Shown here in pieces: positions 7,938 to 15,920 of a stretch of DNA of 45,648 bases (position 1 is its first letter; each line of letters starts with the position of its first letter). This DNA comes from Alphaproteobacteria bacterium. GTDB lineage: Bacteria > Pseudomonadota > Alphaproteobacteria > Micavibrionales > Micavibrionaceae. The notes beneath the pieces were generated by a model. The model searched no databases and had not been told where the DNA came from. It was given only the letters and a program-made list of their open reading frames with translations. The stretch spans positions 1 through 45,648 of the forward strand of contig JAUHXT010000005.1 of NCBI GenBank assembly GCA_030426925.1. Direction: 5' to 3'. The position numbers and the translations under genes are program-made.

Positions 7938-8543
7938 TCAGGCTTTTGGCAGGGTTACGCCGGTTTGCCTCATATATTTGCCGGACCTGTCCGCGTAAGA
8001 GGTTTCACAGGGTTCACTGCCCTTAAAGAACAGGAACTGGGCGACGCCTTCGTTCGCGTATACCTTTGCCGGAAGTGGGGTGGTGTTGGAAATTTCCAGT
8101 GTGACGTGGCCTTCCCAGCCCGGTTCCAGCGGTGTGACATTCACAATCAGTCCGCAGCGCGCATAGGTGCTTTTGCCCAGGCAGATGACCAGCACGTCGC
8201 GCGGGATGCGGAAATATTCCACCGAACGCGTAAGGGCAAAGGAGTTTGGCGGGATAACGCAGACATCGGTTTCGCGGTCGACGAAGCTTTGCGCCTGAAA
8301 ATCCTTGGGATCGACAATGGCGTTATCGACATTGGTGAAAATCTTAAATTCATTCGAACAGCGGGCATCATAGCCATAAGACGACAGGCCGTAGGAGATT
8401 TTACCGCCGGCGTTCTGTTTTTCTTCAAACGGTTCGATCATGCCGTGGTTCAGCGCCAGGTCGCGGATCTGCGTGTCCGATAAAATGCCGGGGGCGGCCA
8501 AGGCCAGCGGGATGTCGTCTTGGGTGGGTTTCAAAAGGGCCAT
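7938..8543 (-). CDS. dcd: dCTP deaminase
   Basis: 201 residues from the ATG giving [11 protein letters not shown] longer frame reaching 8600 overlaps the preceding small gene and is not preferred. Dcd deaminates dCTP to dUTP, supplying dTMP synthesis. Family segments are [22 protein letters not shown], the [30 protein letters not shown] core with the catalytic glutamate, [11 protein letters not shown] and the C-terminal [11 protein letters not shown]. It starts 4 bases after the stop of the 46-residue gene upstream. Confidence 0.95.
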   Translation of the reverse strand: MALLKPTQDDIPLALAAPGILSDTQIRDLALNHGMIEPFEEKQNAGGKISYGLSSYGYDARCSNEFKIFTNVDNAIVDPKDFQAQSFVDRETDVCVIPPNSFALTRSVEYFRIPRDVLVICLGKSTYARCGLIVNVTPLEPGWEGHVTLEISNTTPLPAKVYANEGVAQFLFFKGSEPCETSYADRSGKYMRQTGVTLPKA

Positions 8544-8547
8544 GGGA

Positions 8548-8688
8548 TTAATCACTCTTTTTATTCTTATTGTCTGTCTTGTCCTGAGGCTTCGCGGCAT
8601 CCTTGCGGCGTTTTAGATTCGCCCGCAGGGCTTCCGCCCGCTTGTCGGTTTTGCCCGGCACGCTCAACAGGGGTTTTTTGTCGCTCAT
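8548..8688 (-). CDS. Small lysine-rich protein upstream of dcd
   Basis: 46 residues, very basic: it begins [20 protein letters not shown], continues [11 protein letters not shown], and ends in a [12 protein letters not shown]-like tail. Similar short proteins with an [10 protein letters not shown] core are common, unnamed companions of this locus in alphaproteobacteria (from memory). The stop codon lies 4 bases before the dcd start, so the two are co-translated. Function is unknown; the charge suggests RNA or ribosome contact. Confidence 0.7.
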   Translation of the reverse strand: MSDKKPLLSVPGKTDKRAEALRANLKRRKDAAKPQDKTDNKNKKSD

Positions 8689-8841
8689 TTGTCTTTATCT
8701 ATGTTACGAAAACAGTGTCAGCTTAGACAATTCAGGCGTGACAGGCTAGGAATTTTGTTGTAGTTTTCGGCCTCGTTTGGGGATAAGCCCCAGGGCTTCT
8801 ATCGTTTCGCCAATAATGCGTTGCTTGCCCCGCGACCATAG

Positions 8842-8916
<75 letters not shown>

Positions 8917-9006
8917 TTCACCACAAGATCCTTACCGGAGGAATGGCCGCCGCAAGCTGGCAGAAGTGAACTCTCGACATTTTAAAGACATTCGCAGAGC
9001 GAATGG

Positions 9007-9034
9007 GAGTTCAATTCTCTCCGGCGGAACCATT
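9007..9034 (+). repeat. 28-bp near-copy of the tRNA-Thr 3' end
   Basis: The segment matches 8891-8918 (3' half of the T-arm, acceptor strand, CCA and three flanking bases) with one mismatch. No matching D-arm or anticodon arm precedes it, so it is not a second tRNA. A perfect hairpin CATTCGC-AGA-GCGAATG (8989-9005) sits immediately before it. Such a partial tRNA copy is what site-specific integration into a tRNA 3' end leaves behind; it might also be a decayed tandem tRNA. No integrase gene is seen in the window. Confidence 0.8.
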
Positions 9035-9117
9035 TTGCTTTCAACTACTACTCATTCATAAGAAAGAGACCGGACATTGCGTATCCGGCCTCCTCACCCT
9101 CTTTTCTTGCACAGTGT

Positions 9118-10689
9118 TTACTGCGCGAAGATTGCAAAGTCTTTATAGTACCAGGTGTAGTTCCCTTGTGCCTTGTTGCGTGGATCTCCCGCAGGGCCAC
9201 CGAACCAGACGTTAAAGAATATGCCGTCGACCCCTGTGTTTTTCCCGCGTGCGACCAGTTCTGCACCAGAGACAGTTCCCAAAAGCCGTCCGTCAAACCA
9301 TAAGCGCACCAGGCCATTGCCCTGACCGGGTGTGTTCATGATGACTTCTTCATCAATTTGTACCCAGCGGTTGCGTGGAAAATTAGGGTTGGATGATGAA
9401 TAGGTGCTGCTATCTCCACAAATGCGGCCGCCGCGATATTGACCTACCGTTCCGCCATTTCTATTTAGTGAATAAATATATGCATATGGTTTTACACCGG
9501 AGTGAGCAAACATCAGGCGTGCGCTCCATGTGCCCGTCGCTGCTTGTTCACTTGGTGATTTACAGCCCTGTGCGTTGTTGCCTTGTCCGCCATACAGGCC
9601 CGGCAATTTGCTGACATGCCAGCCAGAAGGCCCGACATTTGTAAAGTTTCCGGGCAACCACATTTTATAGGTCAGGCATGCGGCTCTTGCACCGTTGAGG
9701 TGCCGTGTTTTGAAATCACCGTGTTGAATTTGTCCGGCACGAATTTGATGTACGATGGCATTAGAACCGTCCGGCGCTTTGCCATAGCTGAGCAAATTCG
9801 TTGGAACATTCGCATTCCAATCGCCGAATGTTCCGTATTGATCGCGCCATGCCAAAGCGTATTTGGAACATGGTGTGTTCAAATTGCCACCGTTGTTAAA
9901 TACTGGGGAAGGCTGCGGTGCCGGGGTGGGTGTATTGTTGTCCTGACCAGTGACGCGGTCTACCAGATTTCCCATGTCGTTTGAAAAATTATCGTTTTGC
10001 TGTTGTGCCGAGCTGGATGCCTGTGATGTCGGCGTGTTTTGGGCCGGCGCGTTTCCAGTTACCTGTCCACTTTCAATCTGTTTCCAGAGTGCATAGGCCT
10101 CGTCTCTTTTTCTGATGGCTTCGTTAATAACTTTATAATTTGCGCCGCTGTGTCTTAGACGGTATTTTTCGTCGGCGAGCCTTTTCCACTCGGCTTTTGC
10201 CTGGGCAGCACTCATATTTGAAACAGTATTGGATGTGGTGTTTACTGTTGTTCTTGTGGGTTCCGGTGTTGATGTTGTTTGTTGCGTATTTTGGGCAGCA
10301 TTATTTTGCTGCTGCTGTTGCTGTTGGGGCGCGGCTTGCTGTTGCTGTGCGGGTTGTGATTGCGTTGATGCACCGGAGTTTCCGTTTGCCAGTTCAGCCT
10401 CTAGTTGTTTCCAGCGTGCGTGAGCTTCGTTTCTTTTTCTGATGGCTTCGTTAATAACCTTATAATTTGCGCCGCTGTGTCTTAGGCGGTATTTTTCATC
10501 AGCCAGACGTTTCCATTCAGCTTTTGCCGCGTTGATTTCTGCCTGTGTGGCGATGTTTATTATATTGGTGCTGATCGTGCTATTTTGCTGAAATGCGTCC
10601 ATGACCATGGCTTGTGAAACCTTGCTGGTCATTCCTGTTGATAGCGCGGTGCAAATCACACACGCCCAAAGCGTTGTTGAAACCCTCAT
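9118..10689 (-). CDS. Secreted polysaccharide lyase family 14-like protein with duplicated helical module
   Basis: 523 residues. An N-terminal signal peptide is likely (hydrophobic segment at about residues 5-20, Ala-rich cut near 27). Two almost identical 45-residue charged helical repeats (about 54-98 and 163-207, core AEWKRLADEKYRLRHSGANY) are separated by a Gln-rich linker at 110-160. A second disordered linker leads to a C-terminal domain (about 272-523) with segments typical of the PL14 jelly-roll family: KLPGLYGGQG, SARLMFAHSG, NRWVQIDEEVIMNTPG, GLVRLWFDG and GIFFNVWFGG. PL14 enzymes cleave uronic-acid polysaccharides such as alginate or glucuronan by beta-elimination. Substrate cannot be read off. 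The repeats may bind cell wall or surface polymer. Confidence 0.7.
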   Translation of the reverse strand: MRVSTTLWACVICTALSTGMTSKVSQAMVMDAFQQNSTISTNIINIATQAEINAAKAEWKRLADEKYRLRHSGANYKVINEAIRKRNEAHARWKQLEAELANGNSGASTQSQPAQQQQAAPQQQQQQQNNAAQNTQQTTSTPEPTRTTVNTTSNTVSNMSAAQAKAEWKRLADEKYRLRHSGANYKVINEAIRKRDEAYALWKQIESGQVTGNAPAQNTPTSQASSSAQQQNDNFSNDMGNLVDRVTGQDNNTPTPAPQPSPVFNNGGNLNTPCSKYALAWRDQYGTFGDWNANVPTNLLSYGKAPDGSNAIVHQIRAGQIQHGDFKTRHLNGARAACLTYKMWLPGNFTNVGPSGWHVSKLPGLYGGQGNNAQGCKSPSEQAATGTWSARLMFAHSGVKPYAYIYSLNRNGGTVGQYRGGRICGDSSTYSSSNPNFPRNRWVQIDEEVIMNTPGQGNGLVRLWFDGRLLGTVSGAELVARGKNTGVDGIFFNVWFGGPAGDPRNKAQGNYTWYYKDFAIFAQ

Positions 10690-10797
10690 AGTGAAACTCC
10701 TGTTTTTTCGCCGTTAACTATTCATTAATTATATCAGGGCGCTTGCGATCCTGTAAAAAACAGCATGTCACATATAGGATAAGGTATTGTTTTTATA

Positions 10798-11631
10798 TTA
10801 TTTTGTGAGCATCTTGCCCTTGTCATAGGGCATGTCCGGGAATGGTTCCGGCTCGTATCCGTCCATATTGATGGCGCAATCAATAGGATAGGTTAAGAAA
10901 TCCGGCCATTCTTCGACCCAGCCGCGGGTGTGGTCTGCGTCCTGTACCAGCGTGTAGTGGGTACAGTCAGAATCGCCCATTGCCTGGCGGAAGAAATGAT
11001 AGGTTTCCGGTGTGACTTCGTTATCGGCGGCGCCAATAAAGTGGTGTTGTGGAACGCTTGCCAGTTCCGGTGCGATGGCGGTTGCGCTTAAGCCTTCGGT
11101 CGGGGTCAGTTTTGCCGCCACTGTGCGTAAGGACAGCACATCATCACGGTCTGCGGCCAGAAGGGCGGCGATGTTCCCGCCGCTGTCATACCCGACAAGA
11201 TCGAATCCGGAAATGCCGTAACGGGCACGGACTTCATCCAGTACGTCATTATATGTTCCTAAAACTTCCGCGCTGCCTTTTTGGTAAAAACCTTCCTTAC
11301 AGCTTTCACCGCTCCAAGTGTTGTACTGGCATGGCTGGGCGAGGTAGAGGATATTGCGGGTGCGGTCGCGGGATGCCAGATGCAGTGAGACGGGGTTTGT
11401 CTGCGTGTCGCCTTCAATATAAACAACAGCCTTTTGTTTGCGGTCACGCATGCGTTCCCAAGTATAAAGAGGGTAAGAACCGGCGTCGTTGATGCGTTCA
11501 ACCATAAAGGCCGGGCGCGCGATGCGGCTGGCAGTCGTATGGTCGATGTTTGCCTTTGTCGAGCCGCAGGCGGAAAGGCTCAGGGCGCTACAAATACCGA
11601 GTGTTGCTAACAAAGTCTGGCGAATGGTCAT
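10798..11631 (-). CDS. Alpha/beta-hydrolase-fold lipoprotein with Asp at the nucleophile elbow
   Basis: 277 residues from the ATG at 11631, chosen because GGAAAG precedes it by about 8 bases and it yields a clean lipoprotein signal peptide with lipobox LSAC (Cys22). The segments NILYLAQPCQY, ARYGISGFDLVGYDSGG and RDDVLSLRTVAAKL resemble a known proteobacterial alpha/beta-hydrolase family. In that family the nucleophile elbow normally reads GYSGGG; here it is GYDSGG, placing Asp149 at the serine position with Ser150 next. A plausible acid (Asp203 in GAADNEVTPE) and histidine (His234 in DADHTRGW) are present. It may have shifted chemistry, moved the serine, or lost activity. It would be membrane-anchored on the periplasmic side. 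Confidence 0.7.
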   Translation of the reverse strand: MTIRQTLLATLGICSALSLSACGSTKANIDHTTASRIARPAFMVERINDAGSYPLYTWERMRDRKQKAVVYIEGDTQTNPVSLHLASRDRTRNILYLAQPCQYNTWSGESCKEGFYQKGSAEVLGTYNDVLDEVRARYGISGFDLVGYDSGGNIAALLAADRDDVLSLRTVAAKLTPTEGLSATAIAPELASVPQHHFIGAADNEVTPETYHFFRQAMGDSDCTHYTLVQDADHTRGWVEEWPDFLTYPIDCAINMDGYEPEPFPDMPYDKGKMLTK

Positions 11632-11711
11632 GGTGATATCTTTCCGGAACAATGGAAAAAGCGATAATAACCCCACAATAGTACAGGGTTTAAAGGCGTT
11701 CGTCACCGCCT

Positions 11712-12368
11712 TTATTCGTCCTCATCCTCATTTTCGAAAATTTCCGGGCGCATGTCGTCGGTGGGGGTCCAGCCATCGGCCCAATCATCAAAGGGTACGA
11801 TAAAGGGCGGGTAGCCGTTGTTGCGAAACCACGAGTCGACGGCATATGTATCGCCGGTTTCAATTTCGCGGATGACGGCCGTCTGGTGCGGCCAGCCGAG
11901 ATGCCCGTTTTTCAAAAAACGGGCTGAGGGCGCCATGACCTGATGGTGACGGAGCAGACCACGGTGATTCAGAGCGACAAGGTAAGCGGTCGTGTTGGTG
12001 CTTTCATCCACGCAGTCGAGCTGGTAGAGGCCCATATCCTGAAACGTGCCCCAGACATCTTCGTCGGTTTTTGCGATCTTTCCGACCACCTGCTCAAATT
12101 GTTCGATGACCTTCTTAATTTGTTCTCTCTCCGCTTCCGGGGTCTTTGCCTTTTTCTTTAACGGCTTTTCGATACGCTTCCATTCAGCGTCATTTAATTC
12201 AATGGTCTGAACCTTTTGGCAGCCATAGTTGTGACAATGCGGGAAGGTTTCAAGGGTCGGTTGGGGGACGCCCCTGCGGTCAAAATAACGGCTGTAATTG
12301 TCAGTGCCGGTCGTTGTACATCCCAATAAAAACAAAGATATAGTAATGTACGATATGTTTCGTTTCAT
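11712..12368 (-). CDS. Lipoprotein with transglutaminase/papain-like Cys-His-Asp triad
   Basis: 218 residues with a lipoprotein signal (lipobox LLGC, Cys17). The C-terminal half contains LDCVDESTNTTAYL (Cys119), GWPHQTAVIREI (His161) and YAVDSW (Asp178). Their order and spacing fit a transglutaminase-like or papain-like cysteine peptidase fold. A lysine/glutamate-rich helical segment (about 60-100) lies between. The substrate is unknown, and periplasmic peptide or peptidoglycan processing is an inference. It starts 3 bases after the xthA stop, so it is co-transcribed with a DNA-repair nuclease, which is odd company. An acidic tail (ENEDEDE) ends the protein. Confidence 0.6.
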   Translation of the reverse strand: MKRNISYITISLFLLGCTTTGTDNYSRYFDRRGVPQPTLETFPHCHNYGCQKVQTIELNDAEWKRIEKPLKKKAKTPEAEREQIKKVIEQFEQVVGKIAKTDEDVWGTFQDMGLYQLDCVDESTNTTAYLVALNHRGLLRHHQVMAPSARFLKNGHLGWPHQTAVIREIETGDTYAVDSWFRNNGYPPFIVPFDDWADGWTPTDDMRPEIFENEDEDE

Positions 12369-12371
12369 ATT

Positions 12372-13139
12372 TTAGTTCCAGTCGATATCAACGATGATCG
12401 GCGTGTGGTCGGAGGCTTTTTCCTGTCCCCTTGGATTGCGGTCAATCGTGCAGCTTCTCATTTTGTCTGCCAGAGGTGGGGAGAGGAGGAAATGGTCGAT
12501 GCGGATTCCCTTGTTCGCGGGCCATGCACCGCCCTGGTAATCCCAATAAGTGTATTGTTCGGCGGCGTGGTTATGGATGCGCAGGGCATCGGTCAGGCCG
12601 AGATTGAGGAGGCGGCGAAAGGCGGCATGGGTTTCCGGACGGAACAGGGCATCCCCTGTCCAGCTTTGCGGATCGTAGCAGTCTTTGCCTTCTGGAATCA
12701 CGTTGAAATCACCGCCGATGAGGAATGGAATCGTTTGTTCACGCAACAGCTTAGCACGTTTTGAGAGGCGTTCCATCCATGCCAGTTTGTAAGGGTATTT
12801 TTCCGTGTCGACCGGGTTGCCGTTCGGCAGGTAGATGTTGATAAGGCGCAGGCCTTTATAGTCTACCTCCAGATAGCGCGCCTGTTCGTCGCTGTCATCG
12901 CCGGGCAGGGCGGTTAGCACTGTTTCACAGGATTCCTTGCTGATGATCGCGACGCCGTTGAAGGCTTTTTGCGGGACGCAGACGCTTTCGTAGCCTGCGG
13001 CTTTGATATCCATTTCAGGGAACTCCAGCCCTTTCAGTTCCTGAACCATCAGGACATCAGTCCGGTTTTCTTTCAGCCAGCCTGTCACATGCGGCAGGCG
13101 CTGTTTGATCGAGTTGACGTTCCAGGAAGCGATTTTCAT
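12372..13139 (-). CDS. xthA: Exodeoxyribonuclease III (AP endonuclease)
   Basis: 255 residues. It is an ExoIII/EEP-superfamily Mg-dependent nuclease for base-excision repair: AP-site incision and 3'-end cleaning. The sequence runs as expected: MKIASWNVNSIKQRL start, MVQELKG with the metal-binding glutamate, NIYLPNG, LIGGDFNVIPEG, the RIDHFLLSPPL segment and the catalytic SDHTPIIVDI at the end. The normal QETK at the metal site reads QELKG here. It sits 37 bases downstream of the truncated haemoglobin gene and directly precedes the transglutaminase-like lipoprotein gene. Confidence 0.95.
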   Translation of the reverse strand: MKIASWNVNSIKQRLPHVTGWLKENRTDVLMVQELKGLEFPEMDIKAAGYESVCVPQKAFNGVAIISKESCETVLTALPGDDSDEQARYLEVDYKGLRLINIYLPNGNPVDTEKYPYKLAWMERLSKRAKLLREQTIPFLIGGDFNVIPEGKDCYDPQSWTGDALFRPETHAAFRRLLNLGLTDALRIHNHAAEQYTYWDYQGGAWPANKGIRIDHFLLSPPLADKMRSCTIDRNPRGQEKASDHTPIIVDIDWN

Positions 13140-13176
13140 GGAAAGAAAGCATAATGAGGTTTGACCGGCAGGTAAA

Positions 13177-13536
13177 CTAAAGGTTCAACACATCGTCCCG
13201 TGTGCTGGCGGCGATGGCCATGACTTCACCAATCAGGTCTTCCGGCACATTCATTTCAGCCAGTGTTTCATGCAGGTTTTCCGCCACGGCGGTAAAATGT
13301 TCGTCTGTTAAGTCCAGATGTTCATGTCCTGCGCGTAATGATTTTCCCTCGTAATTCGGAGCGCCGCCAAATGCGTAGGTCAGGAACGCTTTCTGATGGG
13401 CGCGCTGGCGCTTCATGTCCGCGTCGTTGAAAAAGCCGTTAATCCGGTCGTCGGCCAGTACCTTTTCATAGAACAGGTCAACGGCTGCATTTACGGCATC
13501 TTTCCCGCCAAGGCAGTCGTAAAGAGTTTCGGTCAT
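13177..13536 (-). CDS. Group 1 truncated haemoglobin
   Basis: 119 residues from the ATG at 13536; AGGGGA lies about 9 bases upstream. A longer start at 13572 lacks a ribosome binding site. It is a two-over-two globin: TLYDCLGGKDAVNAAVDLFYEKVLADDRI at the start, QKAFLTYAFGGAPNYEGKSL in the middle, and a proximal-type histidine in RAGHEHL. TrHb1 proteins bind O2 and NO and usually act in NO detoxification or electron transfer. The divergent spacer to 13659 is 122 bp. Confidence 0.92.
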   Translation of the reverse strand: MTETLYDCLGGKDAVNAAVDLFYEKVLADDRINGFFNDADMKRQRAHQKAFLTYAFGGAPNYEGKSLRAGHEHLDLTDEHFTAVAENLHETLAEMNVPEDLIGEVMAIAASTRDDVLNL

Positions 13537-13622
13537 AGATTGTATCCCCTTGTTGTGATTCGCTATGTACAACTATACAGGGAAAATCAGTCATTCCCAG
13601 CTTCTCCTGATTGTCTCAGTGC

Positions 13623-13652
13623 TTGACATATTATGCAAACTATCGCTAGAAC
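13623..13652 (+). promoter_or_regulatory. Strong Caulobacter-type promoter, TTGACA-N16-GCTAGAAC
   Basis: TTGACA at 13623-13628 and GCTAGAAC at 13645-13652; the -10 matches GCTANAWC at every position. The expected start point (about 13658-13660) coincides with the ATG at 13659, implying a leaderless mRNA. Confidence 0.55.
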
Positions 13653-13658
13653 ATTTTT

Positions 13659-14345
13659 ATGTTAAGAAAATTTCCGCTTTCTGTCATGCAGGTTGACTCA
13701 TTGGAAGAGGTATTCAATGCAAGCTTTACGCCGCAGCATAATGTTATTCTTTTCGGGCCCAGACCGGGTTTCCGGCTTAAGGGTAATTTTGACGGTGTAG
13801 CGCGCAAGATTATTAAAATGGCGACCGAACGGCATTTTTTTGCGGATGCTACCAGTACTTACCACGCATTTAATGATGTTACATGCTATACCCCGCTGAC
13901 TGAGATAGAAAATCATTTCAGCCGGAATAAATTAACGCCTGCCGAAGGGCGTGCTATGGCCCAGATTCTCAGTGATGTGCAAATGTTTAAAGAGCGGAGA
14001 TACCGCGCTGATTTACGCGTACAAACGGATGTATACGATATGACAAGACCGATTGGGGATAGTACTGGGGCGCACGCAGATTTTGTTGATGAGCGTATCA
14101 TTAGAGCGTATTGCGGAACAACAACCATCGGATGGGGAATTGGAGATGCCGCCTGTGACGGAGAGGGGGAGGTTTTGGAGAAGCCTGATATGAGCAGAGC
14201 TTTTCGTATGCCGCTAGGAGCTGTCTGGAAACAGGCGGGGCTTGCTACTATGCGGGGCAGTATTCCCCCTTTTGTTCATACCCATGGTGTTGCAAAGAAG
14301 GGAAGACCGCGTATGTTTATCGTGGCTGATAAGCTAAGCCGCTAA
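13659..14345 (+). CDS. DUF1826-like protein
   Basis: 228 residues. I recognise only a distant pattern match to DUF1826: TGAHADFVDERIIRAYCGTTTIGW (about residues 136-159) resembles the FHAD...RLVCTYRGPGTEW core. GAVWKQAG followed by FVHTHGVAKKGRPRMFIVAD (about 187-224) resembles the family's HRSPP...RLLL end. DUF1826 genes often sit near zinc-homeostasis genes (from memory), but none is seen here. Conserved His139, Asp141, His207 and His209 would suit a metal site; that is inference. No ribosome binding site precedes the ATG, consistent with leaderless expression. The stop codon overlaps the stop of convergent erpA. Confidence 0.45.
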   Translation: MLRKFPLSVMQVDSLEEVFNASFTPQHNVILFGPRPGFRLKGNFDGVARKIIKMATERHFFADATSTYHAFNDVTCYTPLTEIENHFSRNKLTPAEGRAMAQILSDVQMFKERRYRADLRVQTDVYDMTRPIGDSTGAHADFVDERIIRAYCGTTTIGWGIGDAACDGEGEVLEKPDMSRAFRMPLGAVWKQAGLATMRGSIPPFVHTHGVAKKGRPRMFIVADKLSR

Positions 14346-14668
14346 ACCGAGAAAGACGTCCCACAGCCGCAGGATGATGAGGCGTTGGGATTGCTGATTT
14401 TAAAATGTGCGCCGACCAGATCATCGACGTAATCAATCTCCGCGCCAATCAGGTAAGGGAAGGATACGGAATCAACCAGTACCCGCACGCCGTCTTTTTC
14501 GAAGACTTCGTCATCGTCGGCAAGGGTGTCGGTTAAATCAAAGGCGTATTCGAATCCCTGGCAGCCGCCGCCGTTAACCTGCACACGCAGCATGAGGTCC
14601 GGATTGGCTTTTTGCCCCTGCAAAGCGCGGATTCTTTTGACAAGGCTTTCGGTTAATTCAATACTCAT
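14342..14668 (-). CDS. erpA: Iron-sulfur cluster insertion protein ErpA/IscA family
   Basis: 108 residues from the ATG giving MSIELTESLV; an upstream extension to 14710 is hydrophobic and non-homologous. It is an A-type carrier that transfers Fe-S clusters to apo-proteins. The three cluster ligands are present: Cys36 in GGGCQGFEY and Cys100 and Cys102 in SSSCGCGTSF. ErpA is favoured over IscA by the VLVDSVSFPYLIGAEIDYVD region. It diverges from dgt with about 10 bp between start codons. Confidence 0.9.
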   Translation of the reverse strand: MSIELTESLVKRIRALQGQKANPDLMLRVQVNGGGCQGFEYAFDLTDTLADDDEVFEKDGVRVLVDSVSFPYLIGAEIDYVDDLVGAHFKISNPNASSSCGCGTSFSV

Positions 14669-14678
14669 ACTTAATAAT

Positions 14679-15920
14679 ATGGAACAAATGAGTAAAAATT
14701 CAATGACCAACCTCGCCCATAAAGACCAGCCATCCTATAATTATTGCGCGCTGCCGCTGGCGGCCTATGCCTGCCGGCCCGATCAGTCGCGCGGACGGAT
14801 TCATGACGAGGGGGAGAGCGCGTCGCGCACCTGTTTCCAGCGTGACCGCGACCGGATTATTCATTGCAGTGCATTCCGACGATTGAAATATAAAACGCAG
14901 GTGTTTGTGTATCACGAAGGCGACCATTTCAGGACGCGGCTGTCGCACACGTTGGAGGTTGCGCAGATTGCGCGGTCGATGGCGCGGGCGCTGATGGTCA
15001 ATGAAGACTTGGCGGAAGCGGTGGCGCTGGCGCATGACCTTGGCCACACGCCGTTCGCGCATACAGGCGAAGACGTGCTGGCGCGGTGTATGGAATCTTA
15101 CGACGGGTTCGAGCACAACGACCAGTCGTTGCGTGTATTAACGCATCTGGAAGAACGCTATCCGGAATGGAAGGGGTTGAACCTGACCTGGGAAACACTG
15201 GAAGGGGTCGTCAAACATAACGGGCCGTTTGAGGATGATGACCTGCCCGTCACATTAAAGATGGTGCAGACACAAACGGACCTGGAGCTGCACACTCATG
15301 CATCGGTCGAAGCGCAGATTGCGGCGCTGTCCGACGACATCGCCTATAACAACCACGATGTGGAAGACGGATTACGTGCCGGGATGTTTGGGCTTTCAGA
15401 CCTGGAAAAGCTGGGCTTGCTTGGTTCGATTATTGAACAGACACGCAGGAAGTATCCGGCTATTTCGAACAAGGTGCTGGTGCATGAGGTCATCCGCCAG
15501 ATGATCGGTGCGATGGTTGAGGATGCGATTGAGGAGACGCGCAAGCGTATTGAGGCGGTCAATCCGCAGGACGTGAACGATGTTCGTCATGCGGGAAAGC
15601 AAATGGTCGCATTTTCGGATGACATGTATGAGAAGGTGGAAGAGCTGCGCGCGTTTTTGCATGCGCGCATGTACCGTCATTACAGCATCAACCGCATGCG
15701 ATTGAAAGTTGAGCGGATTGTCGAAGATTTGTTTGATGCGTTCATGAAACGCGTGAGCCTGCTGCCTGAAAACTGGCAACATAAAGTGCATGAAGCGGGT
15801 GGATCGTTGAACGAAACCCTGCAGGCGCGGGTGGTGTGCGATTATATCGCCGGGATGACCGACCGCTATGCGATCCGCGAACATGAACGGCTGTTCGACC
15901 TTTACTGGGATTTGCGTTAG
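14679..15920 (+). CDS. dgt: Deoxyguanosinetriphosphate triphosphohydrolase-like HD protein
   Basis: About 413 residues. Starts at 14679, 14688 or 14703 are all possible, and no ribosome binding site decides. It is an HD-domain dNTPase that removes triphosphate from dGTP or other dNTPs. Metal ligands are visible in LSHTLEVAQIAR, LAHDLGHTPFAHTGE and SDDIAYNNHDVEDGLR, and the FEHNDQSLR segment is typical of the dGTPase family. In alphaproteobacteria erpA, dgt and often xthA and argS are neighbours; here argS is not between dgt and the SPOR gene, a lytic transglycosylase gene being there instead. Confidence 0.93.
   Translation: MEQMSKNSMTNLAHKDQPSYNYCALPLAAYACRPDQSRGRIHDEGESASRTCFQRDRDRIIHCSAFRRLKYKTQVFVYHEGDHFRTRLSHTLEVAQIARSMARALMVNEDLAEAVALAHDLGHTPFAHTGEDVLARCMESYDGFEHNDQSLRVLTHLEERYPEWKGLNLTWETLEGVVKHNGPFEDDDLPVTLKMVQTQTDLELHTHASVEAQIAALSDDIAYNNHDVEDGLRAGMFGLSDLEKLGLLGSIIEQTRRKYPAISNKVLVHEVIRQMIGAMVEDAIEETRKRIEAVNPQDVNDVRHAGKQMVAFSDDMYEKVEELRAFLHARMYRHYSINRMRLKVERIVEDLFDAFMKRVSLLPENWQHKVHEAGGSLNETLQARVVCDYIAGMTDRYAIREHERLFDLYWDLR

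Noticed and set aside
8544-8600. Longer dcd start at 8600
   Set aside because: It would overlap the convincing 46-residue gene in another frame and add residues foreign to dCTP deaminases.
9007-9034. Second tRNA-Thr gene
   Set aside because: Only the T-arm and acceptor end are present; no D-arm, anticodon arm or 5' acceptor strand precedes it.
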